Below are positions 7,300 through 14,714 of a stretch of 64,000 nucleotides of DNA, in pieces. The position numbers were made by a program, and so were the translations under genes. The DNA comes from JAUVXJ01 sp034411995 (GTDB taxonomy: Bacteria; Chloroflexota; Anaerolineae; UBA7937; B3-Chlor). Position 1 is the stretch's first letter. Every line of letters begins with the position of its first letter. The DNA lies in NCBI GenBank assembly GCA_034411995.1, contig DAOUME010000015.1, positions 66,370-130,369 on the forward strand, in the 5' to 3' direction. The notes beneath the pieces are model-generated. The model ran no database searches. It was given only the letters and a program-made list of their open reading frames with translations, and was not told the DNA's origin.

Positions 7300-8985
7300 T
7301 CAGACCAGATAGTCTCTCAGCTTGCGACTCGACTTGGGGTGCCTCAGCTTCCGCAGAGCTTTGGCCTCTATCTGGCGCACCCGTTCCCTGGTCACGCCGA
7401 AGATCCGCCCCACCTCTTCCAGCGTTCGCCCTTGCCCATCCCTGAGGCCGAAGCGCAACTCCAGGACCCCTCGCTCCCTGGGACTCAGCGATTCCAGCAG
7501 GTCCCGCATCTGCTCCCGCAGCAGCTCCCGCGACGCCGTGTCGATGGGGCCAGGAATGGACTCATCCTCGATGAAGTCCGCCAGGGAGCTGTCTTCCCCC
7601 GTGCCTATGGGCATCTCCAGGGACATCGGTTCCTGAGAGATACGTATGATGCGCCTGACTTTGGCCGCCGCTTTCCTCCATCTTCGTTGCAGCACCGGGT
7701 CCAGAGGGTTCTTGCCGCCCCGCGCCCGCTCGATATCGGCCTTGTCGTTATCCGACAGCAAACCCTCCATCTCCAGCGCTATCTCGTCTGCCGATGGCTC
7801 TCGGCCCAACTGCTGCGTGAGCCGGCGAGAAACGCGAAGTACTCTATTGATGTCCTCCACCACGTGGATCGGGATGCGTATGGTACGACCCTGATCCGCA
7901 ATGGCCCGTCCAATCCCCTGTCTGATCCACCACGTTGCGTAGGTACTGAACTTGAACCCGCGTCGGTAGTCGAACTTCTCCACGGCCCGGAGCAACCCGA
8001 TGTTGCCCTCCTGGATCACGTCCAGAAAAGAGATGCCCCGCCCCACGTACTGTTTGGCCACACTCACCACCAGGCGCAAGTTGGCCACGATCAGCACCTT
8101 TCGCGAGAAGGAAGCGAGTTCGTCCACCTGCTGGAAGCCGTCTGTGGCCTGCTGCTCCCACCGCTCCGCCACAGGCAGGTATTTCCTCCTGGTCGGCAAT
8201 CGACCCGTCGCCCGAAGATGGGCCACCAGCAGTTCCGACAGGTCATCGGGCAGCAGGTAGAGCTCCAGACACAGGTCGTGGATCTTCCTGGTCAGCATAT
8301 CCCATTCCGTCTCCAGCGCGCCCGGAGCAACCACCCCTCCGTCCTCGTCCGAGGAGCCCAACACCAGGGCCAGCTCGTCCGTCTCTCCGAAGTCCTCCTC
8401 GCCGATACTGCTCAGATAGGACCCGAGGTACGACTCCGTAGTCGACTGGATGATGGGCTGCGATATGGATTCTATCTCCTCCACGAGCTGTTCTAGATCG
8501 ACCACGGGGACACCCAACTCAGCGCACAGCCCGGTGATGTCCTTCCAGCTCGCCCTCACCAACTCCAGGAGGCCGACTACAACTCCCAGCCATCCCCCCT
8601 CGGGCCCAGCCGCCCCGACTTGCTGCTTCGCCTCCTCCAGGTATCGAGGCGCCATCATCTTCATACTGTGCCACTTCTCGTCAGATGGCGACAGCAGAGA
8701 CACGTGGCCGATCTCGCGCAGGTACATTCGTACGGGATCGCTCGCTTCGCTTCCCTCCAGCTCCAGAAGAGAGTCGACGGACAGATCGACGTCCTCGTCT
8801 CTGCCCATGGAGCCATCATCCGAGGACATCTCTGCTAGATCCTCCTCTGCCCCGGCGATCAGTTCATCGTCTGACTCAGGCAGGTCTTCCTCATCTCCCT
8901 CCTCCGGGGCCAGCCTCCTGCCATTCAATCTTCGCTTAGGGAGATTCGTCATCGTTGGCTCCACCGCCTCCCCACGGCGGCACAC
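7300..8985 (-). CDS. rpoD: RNA polymerase primary sigma factor (RpoD/SigA)
   Basis: A 561-residue housekeeping sigma factor. DPVRMYLREIGHVSLLS is region 1.2. Region 2 includes NLRLVVSVAKQYVGRG, FLDVIQEGNIGLLRAVEKFD and FSTYATWWIRQGIGRAI, the core-binding and -10 recognition part. Region 4 ends with LEEVGRIFGVTRERVRQIEA, the -35 recognition helix-turn-helix. An acidic N-terminal stretch (DEEDLPESDDELIAGAEEDL) and a long insert between regions 1.2 and 2 are normal for primary sigma factors. It starts 12 bp after the dnaG stop, the classical dnaG-rpoD order. An ATG at residue 12 is an alternative start. Confidence 0.97.
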   Translation of the reverse strand: MCRRGEAVEPTMTNLPKRRLNGRRLAPEEGDEEDLPESDDELIAGAEEDLAEMSSDDGSMGRDEDVDLSVDSLLELEGSEASDPVRMYLREIGHVSLLSPSDEKWHSMKMMAPRYLEEAKQQVGAAGPEGGWLGVVVGLLELVRASWKDITGLCAELGVPVVDLEQLVEEIESISQPIIQSTTESYLGSYLSSIGEEDFGETDELALVLGSSDEDGGVVAPGALETEWDMLTRKIHDLCLELYLLPDDLSELLVAHLRATGRLPTRRKYLPVAERWEQQATDGFQQVDELASFSRKVLIVANLRLVVSVAKQYVGRGISFLDVIQEGNIGLLRAVEKFDYRRGFKFSTYATWWIRQGIGRAIADQGRTIRIPIHVVEDINRVLRVSRRLTQQLGREPSADEIALEMEGLLSDNDKADIERARGGKNPLDPVLQRRWRKAAAKVRRIIRISQEPMSLEMPIGTGEDSSLADFIEDESIPGPIDTASRELLREQMRDLLESLSPRERGVLELRFGLRDGQGRTLEEVGRIFGVTRERVRQIEAKALRKLRHPKSSRKLRDYLV

Positions 8986-8997
8986 GCATACCGTACA

Positions 8998-10875
8998 CTA
9001 GGTCGCGCCTCCATGGGTCGTTTCATTCCTGGCTTGCCATCGCCTCTGGCGCTCCCAAATCCTTTGCCTGAGCTGGTCCACCCTTTCCAGCAGCGCTGAT
9101 CCATCGGTGCCACTCGCCGGAGCGTCGCGCAGCAGACTCTCCAGCTCCAGCAACTCACTGCGGTCCTTGCGGTCCCACAGCCTGGACACCGAGCGCTCTA
9201 GCTCGCCAAACAGCTCCTCCTCCGGCACGACGGGACCTTCTTCCGCATCCTCCAGCATCGAATCCAGGTGTTCCCCCAGCACCGGGTCCAAGCCAGTCCG
9301 GAACTCTTCAAGATCGAAGGCTGACGGTGGCGCAAGGGAGTCCTTCAGGGCGAGGAAGATGGAACGGTTCTCGATGCACAGGAAATCGTCTGCGGACAGA
9401 TCCTGGATCCCCTCGATGGCCTCCGGCGACCGCACCAGCAGAGCCAGGCAATAGCACTCCAACGCGGACGCGCCCCCCACGACAGACGTGGCTCGGCCAT
9501 CGTCAGCGGATTTCTCCGCCCCCCCACGGGTCCTCGCTCGAGTCATCTCGGCCGCCAGGATCCTCTCGTCTATTTTAATCAAGTGCGCGAGTTTCTGCAA
9601 ATAGTGCGCCCGCTCGATGCCATCTCCCAACTCACCGATCAAGGGCAGCAGTTGACGAACGAGTCCAGACTTGCCCTCCGCCGAGTCCAGGTCCCTGCCA
9701 GCGGTGGCCACCTGGAAGTAATAGTCCATCAGCGGCATCGCGCCTTCCACCAGCGCCGCCCACTCACCAGGATCCATCCTGATCACGTCATCGGGGTCCA
9801 GCCCCTCCGGCATGGTGATCACCTTGATATTCGCATCCACGTACCGTTTCAGCCAGATGTGACGGTAGGTCTCCCGGATCTCCGGGCTCTGCCGGTGTTC
9901 GACACCATAGTACTTCTTCACCACCTCCAGGCCCCGCAAGCTCGCCTGCTGTCCGGCGGCGTCAGCATCCATGGCCAGCGTGAAACTCTTGGTCAGCCGC
10001 CTCAACGCCTGAACCTGGGCCTCGGTCAAGGCCGTTCCCATGGAAGCCACCACGTTCTTGAAGCCGTGCTGATGTGCCATCAGCACATCCATGTACCCTT
10101 CCACGATGATGGCCGTCCCCTCGTCGCGGATGGCCTGCCTGGCCAGGTGGACGCCGTAGAGGATGCTGCCTTTGTCGAAAATGGGCGTCTGGGGAGTGTT
10201 CACGTACTTCGCCGGGGAATCGTCGAGGGCACGAGCACCGAAGCCCACCACGCCGCCCCGGGCATCGTGAATGGGGAACAGCAGCCGTCCCCGAAAACGA
10301 TCGTAATATCCGCCACCCTCTCGCTCCACAGTCAGGCCGGTGGCAAAGACATCCTCCTCGCCATACCCCTTTTGCGCCAGATGCCTGCTGAGCGCCTCCC
10401 ATTCCGGCAACGAATACCCCAGGTGGAACGTCCTCCACGTCTCCTTCAGCATCTGGCGCTGCTCCAGATACTCCCGCCCAGGCTGGGCCTGGGGGAAATC
10501 GAGGAGCAGATGATGGAAGTAGTGGGCAGCGGCGGAGTTGATCTCACGCAGCAGAGTACGTCGCTCGTCGACCTTCTGCTGTCCTTCCGTGCGTGGAGTC
10601 AGGGTGATCCCTGCCCGTTGGGCCAGGATGCGCAGCGCCTCGGAGAACTCCAGGTTCTCCTTCTTCATCAGAAAGGTAAAGATATCTCCCCCCGTGGCAC
10701 AGGCCCCGAAGCAGTGCCAGCGCTGCCCTTCGGGGAAGACGACGAAGGAAGGCGTGGTGTCCGCGTGGAAGGGGCACAACCCCTTGAAGTTGCGGCCTGC
10801 CTTTTGCAGCGGGACGTACTGGGAGATGAACTCCACCACGTCCACCCTGTCTTTGATCTCGTCGACGGCACCCAT
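8998..10875 (-). CDS. dnaG: DNA primase DnaG
   Basis: A 625-residue replicative primase. The N-terminal zinc-binding domain is CPFHADTTPSF with HCFGAC (CHC2 type, about residues 38-65). The catalytic TOPRIM domain is visible as AIIVEGYMDVLMAHQ (about 255-270) and TLAMDADAAGQQAS (about 304-318). The C-terminal portion is the helicase-binding region and is poorly conserved, as usual. It lies between rny (18 bp upstream) and rpoD (12 bp downstream) on the same strand and is almost certainly co-transcribed with both. Confidence 0.97.
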   Translation of the reverse strand: MGAVDEIKDRVDVVEFISQYVPLQKAGRNFKGLCPFHADTTPSFVVFPEGQRWHCFGACATGGDIFTFLMKKENLEFSEALRILAQRAGITLTPRTEGQQKVDERRTLLREINSAAAHYFHHLLLDFPQAQPGREYLEQRQMLKETWRTFHLGYSLPEWEALSRHLAQKGYGEEDVFATGLTVEREGGGYYDRFRGRLLFPIHDARGGVVGFGARALDDSPAKYVNTPQTPIFDKGSILYGVHLARQAIRDEGTAIIVEGYMDVLMAHQHGFKNVVASMGTALTEAQVQALRRLTKSFTLAMDADAAGQQASLRGLEVVKKYYGVEHRQSPEIRETYRHIWLKRYVDANIKVITMPEGLDPDDVIRMDPGEWAALVEGAMPLMDYYFQVATAGRDLDSAEGKSGLVRQLLPLIGELGDGIERAHYLQKLAHLIKIDERILAAEMTRARTRGGAEKSADDGRATSVVGGASALECYCLALLVRSPEAIEGIQDLSADDFLCIENRSIFLALKDSLAPPSAFDLEEFRTGLDPVLGEHLDSMLEDAEEGPVVPEEELFGELERSVSRLWDRKDRSELLELESLLRDAPASGTDGSALLERVDQLRQRIWERQRRWQARNETTHGGAT

Positions 10876-10893
10876 AGCCTCAGCCGCCTGTCT

Positions 10894-12420
10894 CTACTTG
10901 GCGTAGTCTACTGCTCTCGTCTCGCGGATCACGGTCACCTTGATCTGCCCGGGATACTCCAGGTTCTCCTCGACCTTGCGGGCCACGTCCTTCGACAGGC
11001 GCAGGATGCCCAGATCGTCGATCTGCTCGGGTTTGACCACGATCCGTATCTCGCGACCCGCCTGAATGGCATAACACTCGCCGATCCCCTGGAAGGAGCT
11101 GGCCACGTCTTCCAGCGCTTTGATACGCTTGATGTAGGTCTCCAGGCTCTCACGCCGCGCCCCCGGCCGCGCGCCAGATATGGCGTCCGCCGCAGCCACC
11201 AGCACCGCCTCCACGCTCTGGGCCTCTTCCTCCCCGTGATGGGAGCCCACCGCGTTGACCAGAAGAGGTGACTTGTTGTAGCGTCTGGCGATGTCAGCGC
11301 CGATCAAGGCGTGCGGACCCTCTACCTCGTGGTCCACGGCCTTGCCGATGTCGTGGAGCAGCCCCGCCTCCTTGGCCAACTGGATGTTGGCTCCCAGTTC
11401 GGCCGCCATCATCCCTGCCAGGTGAGCCGTTTGTATGGAGTGCTCCAACTGGTTCTGCCCGTAGCTCCTCCTGTACTTCAATCTGCCCAGCAACTTCACC
11501 AGTTCGGGATGCATACCAGTCACCCCGACGTCGAACACCGCTCTCTCCCCTTCCTCTTGAATGATGGCCTCGACCTCTCGCCGCGACTTGCTCACCACCT
11601 GCTCAATCCGACCCGGATGGATTCGTCCATCCACGATCAGTTTGGTGAGGGCCAGGCGGGCCACTTCTCTCCTCACCGGGTCGAAGCTGGAGATGGTCAC
11701 CGCCTCTGGGGTGTCGTCGACGATCAAGTCCACCCCTGCGGCGCTCTCCAGAGCCCTGATGTTGCGCCCGCCACGCCCGATGATCCGGCCCTTCAACTCA
11801 TCACTGGGTAGATCCACCGTGGAGACGGTGATCTCTGCCACCTCATCGGAGGCGTAGCGCTGAATGGCCTCGCTGATGATCTTCCGCGCCTGGCGATCTG
11901 CCGTCTCCCTGGCCTCCTGCTCGACCTCTCTTATCACGCGAGCCATGTCCTGGCGGCTCTCTTCCTCGACCGCCTGCAAGAGGAGACCCTTGGCCTCGTC
12001 CCGGCTCAAAGAGGAAACCTTTTCCAGCTCCTCGACCCGCCTGTGTTTCAGTTCCTCCAGCTCCGACTCGCTCCGGCTGAGCTTCGCCTCCTGGGCCGCG
12101 ATATTCCTCTCCCGCTTCTCCAAAGGCTCTACGCGCCGCTCGAGTGCCTCCTGTCGCTTCTGCAACCGCTCCTCTTGGTTCCGCACCCTCCTGCGTTTCT
12201 GCTTCAACTCCTCCTCGCCCTCGCGCAGGATATTGAGAACCTCGTCCTTCGCTTCCAGAAGCATCTCCTTCTGCTTGCTCTCGGCGTCGGATACGATGCG
12301 ATCCGCTTCCGCCTGAGCCCCTTTGATCTTCGAAGTGACCAGGTACTGCCTCAACACGTAGCCCAGCGCAAAACCCAGAAGGACACAGGCCAGCAATCCC
12401 AACACCACAACAGGTTCCAT
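10894..12420 (-). CDS. rny: Ribonuclease Y
   Basis: A 508-residue membrane-anchored endoribonuclease that starts mRNA decay. It has an N-terminal transmembrane helix (VVVLGLLACVLLGFALGYVL), then a long charged coiled coil (about 30-200). The KH domain carries GRIIGRGGRNIRALE (about 212-226). The HD domain follows, with HSIQTAHLAGMMAAELG and the HD pair in GLLHDIGKAVDHE. Length and order are those of the family. It lies 40 bp after recX and 18 bp before dnaG, so RNA decay, priming and sigma factor genes share one transcript. Confidence 0.97.
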   Translation of the reverse strand: MEPVVVLGLLACVLLGFALGYVLRQYLVTSKIKGAQAEADRIVSDAESKQKEMLLEAKDEVLNILREGEEELKQKRRRVRNQEERLQKRQEALERRVEPLEKRERNIAAQEAKLSRSESELEELKHRRVEELEKVSSLSRDEAKGLLLQAVEEESRQDMARVIREVEQEARETADRQARKIISEAIQRYASDEVAEITVSTVDLPSDELKGRIIGRGGRNIRALESAAGVDLIVDDTPEAVTISSFDPVRREVARLALTKLIVDGRIHPGRIEQVVSKSRREVEAIIQEEGERAVFDVGVTGMHPELVKLLGRLKYRRSYGQNQLEHSIQTAHLAGMMAAELGANIQLAKEAGLLHDIGKAVDHEVEGPHALIGADIARRYNKSPLLVNAVGSHHGEEEAQSVEAVLVAAADAISGARPGARRESLETYIKRIKALEDVASSFQGIGECYAIQAGREIRIVVKPEQIDDLGILRLSKDVARKVEENLEYPGQIKVTVIRETRAVDYAK

Positions 12421-12460
12421 TTCCCGCCAACTCCTTTCCAGCGCTCACCAAACAACGCGA

Positions 12461-13102
12461 CTAGCCACGCGCTGTCCCTTCGCCGTTCCTCTGGAGGAGG
12501 AGACGCGCGATGGTCTCTCTGGTAACCTCGTAGTCGAAACCCCTACGCCTCAGGAAACCGTACATCTTCTCTCGAAAGGCCTCGTCATCCAGCCGGGCAT
12601 ACCGGGCGGCGCGCTGGACTGCCGCTTGATATGCACTCCTGCCCTCGTCCACGTCAGTCAGGACCTCAGCGATGAGCCCCTGGCCGATGCCTTTCGCTCG
12701 CAGTTCTTGCCCCAGTAGCCGCCGACCTCGTGGCCTGAAACTCTCGCGGTTCTCGACCCAGTACCGCGCAAAAGCGAGGTCGTCGACCAGACCGTCGGAC
12801 CGCAAGCGGTCGAGAACGCGCTCGCCGACCAGCGGGTCAACCCCTTTCTCTCTCAAGTATCGTTTGATCTCAGCGCTGCTGCGAGGGCGATAGGCCAGGT
12901 ACTTCAGCGTCCTGTCAAACGCGGTCTGGATCGAATCCTGCAACAGCAGCTCCTCGATCTCTTCGTCTGAGAGGACGTCGCCACGGCCCAGTGGTGCCGC
13001 CACCAGCAACTCCAGACTGAACCCGTACTCCCCGTCAAGGTAGACGTTGACTCGCCTTCGATTCTTGCCCTGTGGTTTGATGTCGGTGATCTGGCCCGCC
13101 AT
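12461..13102 (-). CDS. recX: Regulatory protein RecX
   Basis: A 213-residue RecX, which binds RecA filaments and inhibits or tunes them. The recognisable three-helix repeats include ALKYLAYRPRSSAEIKRYL-type sequence (here TLKYLAYRPRSSAEI), VLDRLRSDGLVDDLAFARYW and FLRRRGFDYEVTRETI. I prefer the ATG at 13102 (MAGQITDIK) over an ATG five codons upstream, because the latter sits right after the terminator T-tract with no ribosome binding site. It is separated from recA by about 370 bp containing a terminator. Confidence 0.9.
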   Translation of the reverse strand: MAGQITDIKPQGKNRRRVNVYLDGEYGFSLELLVAAPLGRGDVLSDEEIEELLLQDSIQTAFDRTLKYLAYRPRSSAEIKRYLREKGVDPLVGERVLDRLRSDGLVDDLAFARYWVENRESFRPRGRRLLGQELRAKGIGQGLIAEVLTDVDEGRSAYQAAVQRAARYARLDDEAFREKMYGFLRRRGFDYEVTRETIARLLLQRNGEGTARG

Positions 13103-13123
13103 CTCTCGCCCGCCCATCCGCTA

Positions 13124-13153
13124 TAAAAAAAGGCCGCGGCGCACAGCCACAGC
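13124..13153 (-). terminator. Terminator between recA and recX
   Basis: Reading leftward, GCTGTGGC (13153-13146) pairs with GCCGCGGC (13040+93 to 13033+100, that is 13140-13133) around a 5-nt loop, and a run of seven T residues follows. The eight pairs include two G-U wobbles. It ends only about 20 bp before the recX start, so it acts on transcripts coming from recA or from the recX leader. Confidence 0.8.
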
Positions 13154-13475
13154 CCTGGCAGGCCCCTTCACGGGTCTACCAAAGACTCAAGGGAGGAACG
13201 TACTCAGGACCCGTCCCTTCCGCCCGACGACTTATCCCTCAACGGTAGGTTCTACTCGCAGTGTTCGTTGCGCTGAGCCCCCAGGTCGCCCCCTCCATCG
13301 AGGACGACGGGAAACCACTCTCTGAAGTACTCTCAAGTTGTCTTGGGCCTCAAACTCTCCGCCCACTGCGTTTCTTCCTCTTCCAAGATCAATCGCCGAG
13401 GGAAAGGGACTGTCCCCCCTCTATCACGACAGTTTGTGAATCCGCACCTGTGGCTCTGTGCCTTAACTAGATGCT
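13154..13475. other. recA-recX spacer, no gene
   Basis: About 320 bp between the recA stop and the recX terminator. I see no conserved reading frame, no convincing promoter hexamer pair and no repeat. It is unusually long for an intra-operon gap. Confidence 0.6.
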
Positions 13476-14573
13476 CTAGTCTTCCACTGCCTCCACCGAC
13501 GGCTCTTCCAGAACAACCGCCGGTTCGGCACCTGCGTTCTCGCTCCTTTCGGCTGGTACTTTCGCCGGCCAGGGCACCGGCGCCAGACCCGCCGCTTCGC
13601 GCACTCTGTCGCTGATCTCTTTCGCCAACTCGGGATTCTCCCGGAGAAAGGCCTTGGCACTCTCGCGGCCCTGTCCCAACCTCACGTCCCCATAGGAAAA
13701 ATAGGCCCCTCTCTTGTCCAGCAGATCCATGCCTACGGCCACATCGATCAGGTCGCCCACGCGAGAGATGCCCTCGTCATACATGATATCGAACTCTGCG
13801 GTCTTGAAGGGCGGGGCCACTTTGTTCTTCTTCACCCATACCTTGGTGCGGTTGCCGATGACCTCGGCGCCGGACTTGATCGACTGCACCCTGCGAATGT
13901 CCAATCGCACAGAGGAATAGAACTTCAGGGCTCGTCCCCCGGGCGTGGTTTCCGGGTTCCCGAACAGGACCCCCACCTTCATGCGCAACTGGTTGGTGAA
14001 GATCACAGCAGTCTTGGAGCGCTTGATGGCCCCGGTCAGCTTCCTCAGCGCCTGGGACATCAAGCGCGCCTGCAACGCCACGTGCTGGTCGCCCATCTCC
14101 CCTTCGATCTCGGCCCGCGGCACCAGGGCCGCCACCGAGTCCACCACTATCACGTCGATCGCGCCGCTCCGCACCAGAGCCTCGGTGATCTCCAGTGCCT
14201 GCTCCGCGGTATCGGGTTGGGAGATGAGCAACTCCTCGATATCCACGCCGCACTTGGCGGCGTAGGTGGGATCGAGCACGTGCTCCACGTCTATGAAGGC
14301 CGCAATGCCCCCATCGCGCTGCGCCTCAGCGATGATGTGCTGGCAGAGAGTGGTCTTCCCCGAGCCTTCGGGCCCGAAAATCTCGGCCACCCGACCCCTG
14401 GGTACGCCCCCCACACCGAGGGCGATGTCGAGGCCGATGGACCCCGTGGGTATGACCTGCACGTCCATGCCAGGCGCCGACCCCAGCTTCATCACAGCGC
14501 CGTCACCATACCGCTTCGTGATCTGCGAGAGGGTTACCTCCAGTGCCTTCTCTCGACCTTCCTTCTCCCCCAT
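13476..14573 (-). CDS. recA: Recombinase RecA
   Basis: A 365-residue RecA. GPEGSGKTTLCQHII is the Walker A motif, VIVVDSVAALVPRAEIEGE is Walker B and its flank, and GGRALKFYSSVRLDIRR is the core with loop L2 nearby (IFTNQLRMKVGVLFGNPE). The acidic, variable C-terminus ends EEPSVEAVED. It performs ATP-dependent strand exchange and activates LexA self-cleavage. The upstream region carries a near-consensus promoter with a LexA-type palindrome directly after the -10, so damage-inducible control is expected. Downstream, a terminator separates it from recX. Confidence 0.98.
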   Translation of the reverse strand: MGEKEGREKALEVTLSQITKRYGDGAVMKLGSAPGMDVQVIPTGSIGLDIALGVGGVPRGRVAEIFGPEGSGKTTLCQHIIAEAQRDGGIAAFIDVEHVLDPTYAAKCGVDIEELLISQPDTAEQALEITEALVRSGAIDVIVVDSVAALVPRAEIEGEMGDQHVALQARLMSQALRKLTGAIKRSKTAVIFTNQLRMKVGVLFGNPETTPGGRALKFYSSVRLDIRRVQSIKSGAEVIGNRTKVWVKKNKVAPPFKTAEFDIMYDEGISRVGDLIDVAVGMDLLDKRGAYFSYGDVRLGQGRESAKAFLRENPELAKEISDRVREAAGLAPVPWPAKVPAERSENAGAEPAVVLEEPSVEAVED

Positions 14574-14640
14574 GGGTACTCCTTCCGGGTTTTTCCCAGT
14601 GCATAAGTTTACTACAAGTTATGGCAGAACGCAACCCATT

Positions 14641-14683
14641 AGAACCCATGTTCTATTATATCACATCAGGCCCCGGTTGGCAA
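14641..14683 (-). promoter_or_regulatory. recA promoter with Gram-positive-type LexA (SOS) box
   Basis: Reading leftward, TTGCCA (14683-14678), a 17-bp spacer and TATAAT (14660-14655) form the promoter, with TG one base before the -10 hexamer. Immediately downstream, 14654-14641 reads AGAACATGGGTTCT, a GAAC-N4-GTTC palindrome like the Bacillus LexA/DinR box. It covers the expected transcription start about 70 bp before the recA ATG, where a repressor would block initiation. Confidence 0.85.
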
Positions 14684-14687
14684 ATTG

Positions 14688-14696
14688 TGATATACT
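14688..14696 (+). promoter_or_regulatory. Extended -10 promoter of the divergent methylase-like gene
   Basis: TGATATACT gives TATACT at 14691-14696 preceded by TG-A; no good -35 is present 17 bp upstream. The start site would lie about 11 bp before the ATG at 14715, a very short leader. The same TGATATA word occurs in mirror image in the recA promoter, and the two promoters face away from each other across about 30 bp. Confidence 0.6.
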
Positions 14697-14714
14697 GTAC
14701 GGCAGAGGGCTGCG

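Noticed and set aside
9583..11271. 562-codon rightward open frame over dnaG and rny
   Set aside because: It is antisense to two certain genes, has no family motif, and such frames are common in GC-rich DNA.
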